NCBI GenBank assembly: GCA_963805505.1
Contig: CAWDUP010000002.1
Coordinates: forward strand, 372,001-436,000
DNA: 64,000 bases
Reading direction: 5' to 3'
From: JANPBY01 sp963805505
Lineage (GTDB): Bacteria; Actinomycetota; Actinomycetes; DATJPE01
Shown: piece after piece, positions 16,234 to 24,648 of the stretch
Layout of the letters: the number at the start of each line of letters is the position of its first letter
Numbering within the stretch: position 1 is the first letter of the stretch
Made by a program: the position numbers and the translations under genes
Notes under the pieces: generated by a model
What the model was told of the DNA's origin: nothing
What the model saw: only the letters and a program-made list of their open reading frames with translations
The model's database searches: none

Positions 16234-17913
16234 TCAGTCCTCTCCTCGCCGGCCCGTTGGCTGGCTGTGCTCGTCGTGCTCGTCGTGCTCGTCGTTCGCG
16301 TCGTTCACGTCTCCCGGCCCGGGCGGCGCGAGTCCGGGGACGGCCACCGACTCCGGAGGCCGTACCGAACCGGGCCGATCGAGCAGCACGGTCGACAAGG
16401 CGTCGACGTCGTCCTCGACCCTCCCACCTTCAGTCTTGGACAACCCCGCGACCTCGACCACCGTAGCGCCGCTCGGGCCAGCCTTGGCACGGACCCAGAC
16501 TCGGCGCCGCCGCACGAACAACGACAGGAGCAACCCGCCGATCGCGCCCACCGCCCCGGCAAGCGCCAACCCCTTGCCCGGGTCGTGAGCCACCTCGAAG
16601 GTCGCCCATTCCTGCAGCCCGGTGAAGGTGACTGTGCCGAGGCCGTCAGGCAGGGTGTAGGTGTCCCCGACCTTCAGGGGCATCACCAACGGAATCCCGT
16701 CGGTGGGCTTGGACTTCACGGCGGTCAGTCCGTCGGTGTCGAGGCTGTAGACCGACCGGGCGACCCCGTCGTCCAGATGCAGGTCGCCAGTCCAGGCGTT
16801 GAGGTAGGCCTCGGGATTCTCCGCCCCGGGGAAGTAGGACGCGGGTCCACCGCCGGGGACCACCGTCGGGAAGAAGAACCCGGTGAAGGCGAGCTGTTCG
16901 GGTCTGGCGTCGGGCACCTTGACGACGCACTGCGAGGAGAAGTTGCCGTCCTGCGGGATGCACGGCACCGGCTGATCGAGCACCACCCGTCCCCGGCCGT
17001 CCCTCACCGTGAAGACCGGCGCATAGCCGTGCCCGACGAGGAAGACCTTGAAGCCGTCGACGTTCAACGGGGCGTTGACCTGCACCGTGTCGATCCGCGG
17101 CGTCGCGCCCGGCCTGTCGACCACCGACAGCTGCGCCTCGAACGTGCGTGCTGCTCCGGTCTGCACCGGCCCTGCTTCATAGGTAGCCCGGAAGTCGTCA
17201 AGGGTGAACGAGAACGGCGGTAGATCGGCCAGGTCGTAGGCCCGCCCTGGGGTGATCTGGTCGTACTGCGTCACCGTGTTGGCAAACCCGTCGCCCTCCA
17301 CCACCAAAGCGATCCCCTTGACGCCACCGAGGGACCCGATCGCCACGCCGACGAGGAGCACCACGAGGGAGAGATGGAAGATCAGGTTTCCGGTCTCCCG
17401 CAGGTAGCCCTTCTCTCCCGCGACCCAGCCATCGCCGTCGACGACGCGAAACCTGCTGCCGCGCAACGATCCACTGGCCCGAGCCAGGATCGCTGCGGGC
17501 GGCTCGGAGCTGTCGAAGTAGCGAGACACGGGCAGCCGCATGAGATTGCGCGGCGCGCGGGGCGGCGCACCACGCATGGCCCGGAAGTGCTGAAGCGACC
17601 GTGGCAGGACGCAGCCGACGAGCGAAACGAACAGCAGCAGATAGGTCGCCGCGAACCACGGCGTCGCATAGACGTCAAACGCTCCGACCCGGTCCAGCCA
17701 CGGCGAGATCCCTGGGTGCGCAGCGCGGTAGGCGCTGACCTCCACCGGGTTGACTCCTCGCTGGGGAAACAGCGAACCGGGGATCGCGGCCAACGCCAGC
17801 AGGAACAGCAAGAACAGGGCCGTCCGCATCGACGTGAGCTGCCGCCAGATCCAGCGCGCCATCTCGAACGGGCTAAGCGCCGGGGGACGTACGGGCTCCG
17901 CGACCGTGACCAT
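16234..17913 (-). CDS. resB: Cytochrome c biogenesis protein ResB
   Basis: The 559-residue partner of CcsB. The N-terminal segment includes WRQLTSMRTALFLLFLLALA, then FFAATYLLLFVSLVGCVLPRS, a large extracytoplasmic domain (about 190-445) and a final transmembrane segment. The protein ends in an acidic, Asp/Glu/His-rich tail with DEHDEHDEH. ResB binds heme and apocytochrome. The ATG directly abuts the ccdA stop (0 bases) and ccsB begins 2 bases later, so the three are translated as a unit. Confidence 0.93.
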   Translation of the reverse strand: MVTVAEPVRPPALSPFEMARWIWRQLTSMRTALFLLFLLALAAIPGSLFPQRGVNPVEVSAYRAAHPGISPWLDRVGAFDVYATPWFAATYLLLFVSLVGCVLPRSLQHFRAMRGAPPRAPRNLMRLPVSRYFDSSEPPAAILARASGSLRGSRFRVVDGDGWVAGEKGYLRETGNLIFHLSLVVLLVGVAIGSLGGVKGIALVVEGDGFANTVTQYDQITPGRAYDLADLPPFSFTLDDFRATYEAGPVQTGAARTFEAQLSVVDRPGATPRIDTVQVNAPLNVDGFKVFLVGHGYAPVFTVRDGRGRVVLDQPVPCIPQDGNFSSQCVVKVPDARPEQLAFTGFFFPTVVPGGGPASYFPGAENPEAYLNAWTGDLHLDDGVARSVYSLDTDGLTAVKSKPTDGIPLVMPLKVGDTYTLPDGLGTVTFTGLQEWATFEVAHDPGKGLALAGAVGAIGGLLLSLFVRRRRVWVRAKAGPSGATVVEVAGLSKTEGGRVEDDVDALSTVLLDRPGSVRPPESVAVPGLAPPGPGDVNDANDEHDEHDEHSQPTGRRGED

Positions 17914-18660
17914 CTAGAACGCCACCTGGAAGTTGGCCGCCCACACCCGCATCTGCACGGCCAGGTCGCTCCAGATTCCGGTCACCAGCAAGATGCCCAA
18001 GACGACGAGCATCGCCCCGCCGAAGCCCATGATGAACGCGTAGTGCCGCTTGACCCACGCCATCCCGCCGGCCGCCCGCCGAAACGCAACGGCGACGAGG
18101 ATGAACGGCAAGCCGAGCCCGAGGCAGTAGAAGACCATCAGCAGTGCGCCGCGCCAGGCGGACGCCTCGTTGAGCGCCAGCGCCTGGACGGCGGCCAGCG
18201 TCGGCCCGATGCAGGGAGTCCAGCCGAGGCCGAAGAGAACACCGAGCAGCGGCGCTCCCAGCAGGCCGATGGTCGGCATCCGATGGAAGCGCCACTCCCG
18301 CGACGTCCACGGCAGCCAACCCAAGAACGCCAGGCCCAGCAGAATCGTCAGGACGCCGAGGACGCGCGTGATCTGGGTCTGATACTCGATGAGCACGGCT
18401 CCCAGCGAACCCGCGAGGGCCCCGAGACTGACGAACACCGCGGTGAAACCGAGAACGAACAACAGGCTGCCTGCCACCAGCCGACCGCGCTTGCTGTCGG
18501 CGAGGTCGGCTCCGACGAGTCCCGTCGCATAAGAGACATAGCCAGGCACCAGGGGCAGCACGCAAGGGCTGAGGAAGGAGATGAGTCCGGCCAGCACGGC
18601 GATCGGTGCCGCGAGCAGCAGCGAGCCGTTGACCACGGTGTCGGCAGGCGCGGTGATCAC
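17914..18660 (-). CDS. ccdA: Thiol-disulfide carrier CcdA (DsbD-family membrane protein)
   Basis: The 248-residue six-segment membrane protein passes electrons from cytoplasmic thioredoxin to ResA. The two redox cysteines of the family are visible in FLSPCVLPLVPGY near residue 32 and GWTPCIGPTL near 150. It starts with GTG 18660, 18 bases after the resA stop. The position inside resA-ccdA-resB-ccsB fixes its role in apocytochrome c reduction. Confidence 0.93.
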   Translation of the reverse strand: MITAPADTVVNGSLLLAAPIAVLAGLISFLSPCVLPLVPGYVSYATGLVGADLADSKRGRLVAGSLLFVLGFTAVFVSLGALAGSLGAVLIEYQTQITRVLGVLTILLGLAFLGWLPWTSREWRFHRMPTIGLLGAPLLGVLFGLGWTPCIGPTLAAVQALALNEASAWRGALLMVFYCLGLGLPFILVAVAFRRAAGGMAWVKRHYAFIMGFGGAMLVVLGILLVTGIWSDLAVQMRVWAANFQVAF

Positions 18661-18678
18661 GATCGGCTCATGGTGTGA

Positions 18679-19299
18679 TCACCCTTGAGGGGCTGGCGAC
18701 CCCGAGGGCTGCTCAGCGACGACCGAGCTCACGAGGCTACGCAGCGTGCCCTCGGTCACCTCGCCGATCACGCGCGCGGCCACCCGGCCCTCTCGGTCGA
18801 GCACCAGAGTCGAGGGGATCGCCTGCGGGTTGATGCTGCCGCGGAAGGAGAGGAGCAGCACGCCGTCCGGGTCGACGATGTTGGGGTAGGTCGACCCGAT
18901 GTTGTCGATGAAGGCCGAGGCGGCAGCCGCACTGTCGCGGGTGTCGATCCCGACGAACGAGACCTCGCTGTCCGGCGCGGCCGCTAGGTCATCGCTCACC
19001 TTCTTCAGGACCGGCGCCTCCTTCCGGCACGGCGGGCACCACGAGCCCCAGACGTTGACCACGACGACCTGACCCCGAAGGTCGGCGAGGTCGAGGTCGT
19101 CGCCGTCGAGGGTCGAACCCTTGAGCTCGACAGGGTCCCCGCGGTCGGCGGGCGCCAGCTCTGTGATGGTGCCGTCTCCGCCTACGTAGTTCTGCCCCGG
19201 CTGTCCCTGGTCAACGGGAGTGCCTGCGCCGGCGGCAGACGTACACCCGGCAAGGGTGACCGCCGCCACCACCAACGCCGCCGCCATGGCGGACCTCAT
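18679..19299 (-). CDS. resA: Thioredoxin-like lipoprotein ResA (TlpA family)
   Basis: The 206-residue exported thioredoxin keeps apocytochrome c cysteines reduced before heme attachment. It has a lipoprotein signal with LAGC at 16-19 and the active site WGSWCPPC. Later come FVGIDTRD and IPSTLVLD, which includes the cis-proline (IPST). I chose ATG 19299 because GGAGGG precedes it and it gives a proper lipoprotein signal. An ATG at 19329 in the same frame lacks a ribosome site. The 5' end lies near the stop of the phosphatase gene, so it is part of that operon. Confidence 0.9.
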   Translation of the reverse strand: MRSAMAAALVVAAVTLAGCTSAAGAGTPVDQGQPGQNYVGGDGTITELAPADRGDPVELKGSTLDGDDLDLADLRGQVVVVNVWGSWCPPCRKEAPVLKKVSDDLAAAPDSEVSFVGIDTRDSAAAASAFIDNIGSTYPNIVDPDGVLLLSFRGSINPQAIPSTLVLDREGRVAARVIGEVTEGTLRSLVSSVVAEQPSGSPAPQG

Positions 19300-19334
19300 C
19301 ACCGCCCTCCGGGAGGCACACGTCCCCATTGCGA

Positions 19335-19997
19335 TCAGGCGCCGGCCTGGAAGCGGCGGGAAGGGGCAGCAGGGAGCAGCGCCTTGGCCGGCTCTGAGTA
19401 GGTCACGGCGACGATGTGCTCTCCCTCGTAGGTGAAAGAGGTCACGGACGCGAGGCTGCACTCCCGCCTTCTGGGGTCGTGCCAGAGCCGGCGGCCCTCG
19501 ACCGATGACCGTGCCGTCCAGACGGGCAGCTGATGACTGACGAGGACCGCCTGGTGCCCGCGTGCCGCGTCGCGCGCGTCGGCCATCGCTGCCTTCATCC
19601 GGGCGGCCTGCTCGAGGTAGGGCTCGCCCCAGGAGGGGATCATCGGGTTGCGCAGGTGCCGCCAGTGCCGAGGGTGCTTGAGCGACCCGTCGCCGACACC
19701 GAACTGCAACCCCTGGAAGTAGTTCTCCGCCTCTATCAGTCGCGGGTCGGTGACGATCGGCAGGTCATGGGCCGCCGCGATCGGCTGGGCGGTCTCCTGG
19801 GCTCGCTCCAAGGGTGAGGCGCCGACAAAGGTCACGTCCTCAGCGGCGAAGTACTCGGCGACGACCTCAGCCATCTGCCGGCCGAGCTCGGACAGGTGAT
19901 AGCCGGGCAGCCGGCCGTACAAAATCTTCTCGGGGTTGTGCACCTCGCCGTGGCGGACGAGATGGACGACGGTGACGTCGTCGTCAGCGCCGGTCAC
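19335..19997 (-). CDS. Histidine phosphatase (phosphoglycerate mutase-like)
   Basis: The 220-residue protein carries the catalytic LVRHGEVHNP near residue 12, a second arginine in GASPLERAQETAQ, a catalytic glutamate near LIEAENYF and the second histidine in AVLVSHQLPVW. These are the four phosphate-pocket positions of the histidine phosphatase superfamily. The substrate is not known. Its place between hemL and resA is conserved in actinobacteria, suggesting a link to heme or respiration. The start overlaps the hemL stop by 4 bases. Confidence 0.87.
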   Translation of the reverse strand: MTGADDDVTVVHLVRHGEVHNPEKILYGRLPGYHLSELGRQMAEVVAEYFAAEDVTFVGASPLERAQETAQPIAAAHDLPIVTDPRLIEAENYFQGLQFGVGDGSLKHPRHWRHLRNPMIPSWGEPYLEQAARMKAAMADARDAARGHQAVLVSHQLPVWTARSSVEGRRLWHDPRRRECSLASVTSFTYEGEHIVAVTYSEPAKALLPAAPSRRFQAGA

Positions 19998-21334
19998 GAA
20001 CGCCCCTCCGGTCGGTCTTGTCCGGCTTGGGCAGCAGCGCGAGCAGCGGCAGGCAGAGCGTCGGCGACCCGCTCGAGGGCGAGGTCGTCGTGGGCGGCCG
20101 AGACGAACCAGGCCTCAAAGGCGCTGGGGGGCAAGGAGACTCCCTGGTCGAGCATCGAGTGGAAGAACGGCCCGAAGCGGTAGGCGGCTTGGGTCTTGGC
20201 CGTGGCGTAGTCGGTGACCGCGGGGGTCTCCACAGGATCGACGAAGAAGATGCTGAACAGGTTCCCGGCCTGCTGCAGCAGGTGAGGCACCCCCTCCTTG
20301 GTCAGCGCGTCGCTTGCCAGCCTCCCCACCTCGGCGGCCACGTGATCGACCACGGCGTACACCTCGTCGTTGCAGTGCCGCAGGGTGGTGACACCGGCGA
20401 GGGTCGCCAGCGGATTCCCGGACAGCGTGCCTGCCTGATAGACCGGACCCTGAGGGGCGAGGTGAGCCATGACGTCGGCTCGCCCCCCGAAGGCCGCCGC
20501 CGGCAGACCACCGCCCATCACCTTGCCGAACGTGAGCAGGTCTGGACGCACGCCCTCGAGGCCGTACCAGCCGCTGGGACCGACCCGAAAACCTGTCATC
20601 ACCTCATCGCTGATGAACAGCGCCCCGTGAGTGCGGCACAGAGCGGCTAGTCCTTCGTTGAACCCGGGTACCGGCGCAACGACGCCCATGTTAGCTGCGG
20701 CCGCCTCGGTGATGACGCACGCGATCTGATCGCCGTGCTCGGCAAATGCCTGCGTGACGGCAGCGAGGTCGTTGTAGGGCAAGACGATCGTGTCGGCCGC
20801 GCTCGCGCCCGTGACCCCGGGGGTGTCCGGCAGGGCGAGGGTCGCGACGCCAGAGCCGGCGGCGGCGAGCAGCGCGTCGACGTGCCCGTGGTAGCAGCCG
20901 GCGAACTTCACGAGCTTCGACCTGCCGGTGAAACCCCGCGCCAACCGGATGGCCGACATGGTCGCCTCGGTGCCGGAGCTGACGAAACGCACCTGCTCGA
21001 CCGGATCGACGCGGGAGACGATCTCCTCGGCCAGCTCGACCTCGAAACGACCGGGTGCGCCGTACGTCGTCCCGAGCGCGACCTGCTCGGTCAGCGCCTC
21101 AACCACGGCCGGGTGGGCGTGCCCGAGGATGAGCGGCCCCCAGGAGCAGACGAGGTCGACGTAGTCGTTGCCGTCCTCGTCGGTCACATAGGGGCCGACG
21201 CCCGAGGCCATGAACCTCGGGGTGCCCCCGACGGCTTTGAACGCGCGGACCGGGGAGTTGACGCCCCCCGGGGTGACCGCCAGCGCGCGCTCGAACAGCG
21301 CACCGGACTCTGGGACAGCCGCGTGGAGACTCAC
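19994..21334 (-). CDS. hemL: Glutamate-1-semialdehyde 2,1-aminomutase HemL
   Basis: The PLP enzyme makes 5-aminolevulinate from glutamate-1-semialdehyde, the product of HemA. It has TPGGVNSPVRAF at the N-terminus, GCYHGHVD, the aspartate region LFISDEVMTGFR and the PLP lysine in LTFGKVMGGGLPAAAFGG. About 446 residues fits the family. GTG 21334 has GAGAGG at ideal distance. An ATG three codons upstream (21343) directly abuts that site and is less likely. It is the first gene of the hemL-phosphatase-resA-ccdA-resB-ccsB operon. Confidence 0.93.
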   Translation of the reverse strand: MSLHAAVPESGALFERALAVTPGGVNSPVRAFKAVGGTPRFMASGVGPYVTDEDGNDYVDLVCSWGPLILGHAHPAVVEALTEQVALGTTYGAPGRFEVELAEEIVSRVDPVEQVRFVSSGTEATMSAIRLARGFTGRSKLVKFAGCYHGHVDALLAAAGSGVATLALPDTPGVTGASAADTIVLPYNDLAAVTQAFAEHGDQIACVITEAAAANMGVVAPVPGFNEGLAALCRTHGALFISDEVMTGFRVGPSGWYGLEGVRPDLLTFGKVMGGGLPAAAFGGRADVMAHLAPQGPVYQAGTLSGNPLATLAGVTTLRHCNDEVYAVVDHVAAEVGRLASDALTKEGVPHLLQQAGNLFSIFFVDPVETPAVTDYATAKTQAAYRFGPFFHSMLDQGVSLPPSAFEAWFVSAAHDDLALERVADALPAAARAAAQAGQDRPEGRS

Positions 21335-21398
21335 ACCCGCCATCCTCTCAGCCTGCTCCGCGGACGAGTCACGCAAGGTCCCGACGAGCATGCCCGAC

Positions 21399-21478
21399 CA
21401 GAAGTGGCCGAAAGTCCCTCATCAGAAGTGGCCGAAACCGCGCCGGCTGGTGCCCGAGATGTCCGAATATTCGACCAC
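21399..21478. repeat. Intergenic palindromic element C, double form
   Basis: Two exact copies of cagaagtggccgaaa (21399-21413 and 21423-21437) are followed by ccgaatattcgaccac (21463-21478), which pairs imperfectly with them and contains the palindrome cgaatattcg. Element A has the same two parts. It lies in the 226-base divergent gap between hemL and the ureidopropionase gene. Confidence 0.75.
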
Positions 21479-21560
21479 TTTGCGCGTATGGCCCGCTGCG
21501 GTAGGACAGGATCGACGGAAGAGTGGACGAGAGCGGATTCCCCGAGGAGAGGCGACCACC

Positions 21561-22397
21561 ATGACGACGGTGCGGGCGGCGCTGGTGCAGACCAGCTGGA
21601 CGGGCGACAAGGAAACGATGATCAAGGCGCATGAGGAGTACGCCCGGGAGGCAGCCGGGCAGGGCGCCAAGGTGATCTGCTTCCAGGAGCTGTTCTACGG
21701 GCCGTACTTCTGCCAGGTGCAAGACGCCGCCTACTACGACTACGCCGAGTCCATCCCCGGCCCTACGACCGAGCGGTTCCAGGCGCTGGCCGCTGAGCTG
21801 GGCATGGTCATGGTGCTGCCGATGTATGAGCAGGAACAGCCAGGCTTCCTCTACAACACCGCGGCTGTCGTCGATGCCGACGGGTCCTACCTCGGGAAGT
21901 ACCGCAAGCACCACCTCCCGCACGTGAACGGGTTCTGGGAGAAGTTCTACTTCCGGCCGGGCAACCTCGGTTTCCCGGTCTTCGACACGGCTGTCGGCAA
22001 GGTCGGGGTCTACATCTGCTACGACCGACACTTCCCGGAGGGCTGGCGGGCACTCGGCCTCAACGGGGCGCAGATCGTGTTCAACCCCAGCGCGACCAGT
22101 CGCGGGCTGTCCAGCTATCTGTGGAAGCTCGAGCAGCCGGCGGCAGCGGTGGCGAACGAGTACTTCATCGGCGCGATCAACCGGGTGGGCATCGAGGACC
22201 TCGGGGACGACGACTTCTACGGGACGTCGTACTTCGTCGACCCGCGCGGCCAATTCGTCGGCGAGGTCGGCGACGGGCACTCTGCCGAGCTGATGGTGCG
22301 CGACCTCGACCTCCAGCTGGTCACAGACGTGCGCAACACGTGGGCGTTCTATCGCGACCGTCGACCGGAGGCGTACGGCGACCTGGTCGCGCCGTGA
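21561..22397 (+). CDS. Nitrilase-superfamily amidohydrolase, probable beta-ureidopropionase
   Basis: The 278-residue carbon-nitrogen hydrolase shows the full triad: glutamate in ICFQELFYGPYFC, lysine in KYRKHHLPH and nucleophilic cysteine in VYICYDRHFPEGW. The CYDRHFPE form and EKFYFRPGN are typical of N-carbamoyl-amino acid and beta-ureidopropionate hydrolases. GAGGAGAGG gives a strong ribosome site for ATG 21561; the frame upstream to 21210 is not coding. Its stop overlaps the dihydropyrimidinase start (GTGA), so the last two steps of reductive pyrimidine breakdown are coupled. Confidence 0.87.
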   Translation: MTTVRAALVQTSWTGDKETMIKAHEEYAREAAGQGAKVICFQELFYGPYFCQVQDAAYYDYAESIPGPTTERFQALAAELGMVMVLPMYEQEQPGFLYNTAAVVDADGSYLGKYRKHHLPHVNGFWEKFYFRPGNLGFPVFDTAVGKVGVYICYDRHFPEGWRALGLNGAQIVFNPSATSRGLSSYLWKLEQPAAAVANEYFIGAINRVGIEDLGDDDFYGTSYFVDPRGQFVGEVGDGHSAELMVRDLDLQLVTDVRNTWAFYRDRRPEAYGDLVAP

Positions 22398-23809
22398 CCC
22401 TCCTGGTGCGCGGCGGCACCGTCGTCTCTCCCACCGGGCGTACGGCCATGGACGTGCTGGTCGAGGGTGAGCGCATCGTTGCCCTGCTAGCACCCGGGGA
22501 CCAGACCCTGGGAGTCGACCTTGCCGCCGGCGCCGACACCGTGATCGACGCCACCGGCAAGTACGTGATCCCTGGTGGGATCGACTGCCACACCCACATG
22601 GAACTCCCCTTCGGCGGCACCTTCGCCTCCGACACCTTCGAAACCGGCACCCGCGCGGCGGCTTGGGGAGGCACCACCACCATCGTCGACTTCGCCGTCC
22701 AGCGCACCGGCGAGCGCGTCCAGGACGGGCTGGCCGCCTGGCACACCAAGGCACAGGGGCAGTGTGCGATCGACTACGCCTTCCACCAGATCGTCGGTGG
22801 AGTCGACGACGAGGCACTCAAGGCGATGGACGAGCTGGTGGACGAGGGCATCACCAGCTTCAAGCTGTTCATGGCCTACCCCGGCGTCTTCTACAGCGAC
22901 GACGGCCAGGTGCTGCGCGCGATGCAGAAAGCCTCCGACAACGGCGCGATGATCATGATGCACGCGGAGAACGGCATCGCGATCGACGTGCTCGTGCAGC
23001 AGGCGTTGGCCCGGGGGGAGACCGATCCCATCAACCATGGCCTGACGCGGCCGTGGGAGACCGAGGCCGAGGCCACCCACCGCGCGATCATGCTGGCCCG
23101 GCTCACAGGTGCACCGCTCTACGTCGTGCACATGTCGGCGAAACAGGCCGTCGACACCCTGGCTGCTGCCCGCAACGACGGCCTCAACGTCTTCGGCGAG
23201 ACCTGCCCGCAATACCTCTACCTGTCGCTGGAAGAGCAGCTGGGCGCACCCGGTTTCGAAGGGGCCAAGTGGGTCTGCTCGACCCCCCTGCGGGCGCGGG
23301 CCGAACACCACCAGGACGAGCTGTGGAAGTACCTCCGCACCGACGATCTCTCCGTAGTCAGCACCGATCACTGCCCGTTCTGCATGAAGGAGCAGAAGGA
23401 GCTGGGGGTTGGCGATTTCTCCAAGATCCCCAATGGGATCGGGTCGGTGGAGCACCGGATGGACCTGCTCTATCAGGGGGTCGTCGACGGTCGCATCACG
23501 CTCGAGCGTTGGGTCGAGCTGTGCTGCACCACTCCGGCGCGGATGTTCGGCCTGTACGGCCGCAAGGGAGTCATCGCGCCAGGTGCAGATGCCGATGTCG
23601 TGGTCTACGACCCGCAGGGCCGTACGCGCATCTCGGTGGAGACGCACCACATGAACATGGATCACTCGGCCTGGGAGGGATACGAGATCGCCGGCCACGT
23701 CGACACCGTCATCTCGCGCGGCCGCGTGGTGATCGATGACGGCAGCTACCTGGGCGAGAAGGGCCACGGCCAGTTCGTGAAGCGGGGGCTGTCGCAGTAC
23801 CTGAGGTAG
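22394..23809 (+). CDS. Dihydropyrimidinase / D-hydantoinase
   Basis: The 471-residue amidohydrolase opens the ring of dihydrouracil, dihydrothymine or hydantoins. Metal-site residues are visible in order: GGIDCHTHMELPF (HxH) near 62, the lysine to be carbamylated in SFKLFMAYPG near 157, MIMMHAENG, LYVVHMSAKQ and the aspartate in SVVSTDHCPF. GTG 22394 starts inside the stop of the preceding ureidopropionase gene. The product of this enzyme is the substrate of that one. Confidence 0.92.
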   Translation: MTLLVRGGTVVSPTGRTAMDVLVEGERIVALLAPGDQTLGVDLAAGADTVIDATGKYVIPGGIDCHTHMELPFGGTFASDTFETGTRAAAWGGTTTIVDFAVQRTGERVQDGLAAWHTKAQGQCAIDYAFHQIVGGVDDEALKAMDELVDEGITSFKLFMAYPGVFYSDDGQVLRAMQKASDNGAMIMMHAENGIAIDVLVQQALARGETDPINHGLTRPWETEAEATHRAIMLARLTGAPLYVVHMSAKQAVDTLAAARNDGLNVFGETCPQYLYLSLEEQLGAPGFEGAKWVCSTPLRARAEHHQDELWKYLRTDDLSVVSTDHCPFCMKEQKELGVGDFSKIPNGIGSVEHRMDLLYQGVVDGRITLERWVELCCTTPARMFGLYGRKGVIAPGADADVVVYDPQGRTRISVETHHMNMDHSAWEGYEIAGHVDTVISRGRVVIDDGSYLGEKGHGQFVKRGLSQYLR

Positions 23810-23829
23810 TCAGGGGTTCGATGCAGAGT

Positions 23830-24648
23830 TCACGGTTGGTCGGGATGCCGCACCTTCGTGTCGAAGATGCCCTGCGCGGCCGTCGATCCCGACCGGCCAC
23901 CGCCACGACCGCGCAGGACGAAGGCGGCGCCTACAGCGAGCACCGCACCGAGCAACGGCCCGACGACGTACAGCCAGAACGAGGACCAGTCGTTGCCCAC
24001 GAGGTCCGGTCCGAACGTGCGAGCGGGGTTCATGGAGGCTCCGGTCAGCGGGCTCGCCCAAAGACCTGCAAGGGCGATGTAGCCGCCTACCGCGAGGGCA
24101 CCGATCACCCCGACGTTCTGCGCGCCCGACGCGGTGCCAAGGATCACGGTGACCAGGCCCAGGGTCAGCACCGCCTCCAGCAGGCACGCGGCGATGTCGG
24201 ACGTGCGGGCGGCTGGGTAGGTCGACCCGTAGGCGGCGGAGACATCGACGACGGCTTGAAGGAACAGGGCGGCGCCGACGGCGCCGAGGAGCTGAACCAC
24301 GACGTAGGCCGGGACGCGGCGCCAGGGAAAATCCGCACGCAAGGCGAAAGCGATGCTGACGGCTGGGTTCAGGTGGGCGCCTGAGACCTTGCCCATGGAC
24401 AAGATCACCGCCATGACCATGAGACCGGGGGCGACCACGGCCGCCTCGCGGCTGATCGTGCCCGGGAACGCAAAGCCGACCATGGGAGCCCCCGCGGCCG
24501 CGAGCACCAGGAAGAACGTGCCCAGAAACTCGGCGAACAGCCTGCGCCACTCCTGGCCCGGGTCGGCAAAGCTCTGGATCCGGGTGACCCCGATCCGGCC
24601 GAGCAGGGCGGCCTTGGCCTCGACGACGGCGGGGCTGTCCGGGTCCAT
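23830..24648 (-). CDS. MIP-family channel (aquaporin/glycerol facilitator type)
   Basis: The 272-residue membrane channel has six main hydrophobic segments and both half-helix motifs: SGAHLNPAVSIAF near residue 92 and SMNPARTFGPDLVG near 210. About 35 polar residues precede the first segment. Whether it passes water, glycerol or another small solute cannot be told. The ATG start overlaps the stop of the aldolase-like gene (ATGA), so the two are cotranslated. It is convergent with the dihydropyrimidinase gene. Confidence 0.88.
   Translation of the reverse strand: MDPDSPAVVEAKAALLGRIGVTRIQSFADPGQEWRRLFAEFLGTFFLVLAAAGAPMVGFAFPGTISREAAVVAPGLMVMAVILSMGKVSGAHLNPAVSIAFALRADFPWRRVPAYVVVQLLGAVGAALFLQAVVDVSAAYGSTYPAARTSDIAACLLEAVLTLGLVTVILGTASGAQNVGVIGALAVGGYIALAGLWASPLTGASMNPARTFGPDLVGNDWSSFWLYVVGPLLGAVLAVGAAFVLRGRGGGRSGSTAAQGIFDTKVRHPDQP

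Noticed and set aside
16250..16310. Short tandem repeat of gctcgtcgt
   Set aside because: It is the coding sequence of the acidic DEHDEHDEH tail of ResB, so it is low-complexity protein, not a separate DNA repeat.
19300..19461. Upstream starts for resA
   Set aside because: They overlap the phosphatase gene and spoil the lipoprotein signal. ATG 19299 has GGAGGG.
21210..21560. An N-terminal extension of the ureidopropionase frame
   Set aside because: The extension crosses palindromic element C, and the real ATG 21561 has a strong ribosome site and matches family length.
21369..22817. A 482-codon minus-strand frame over the ureidopropionase and dihydropyrimidinase genes
   Set aside because: Antisense to two enzymes with full catalytic sets.
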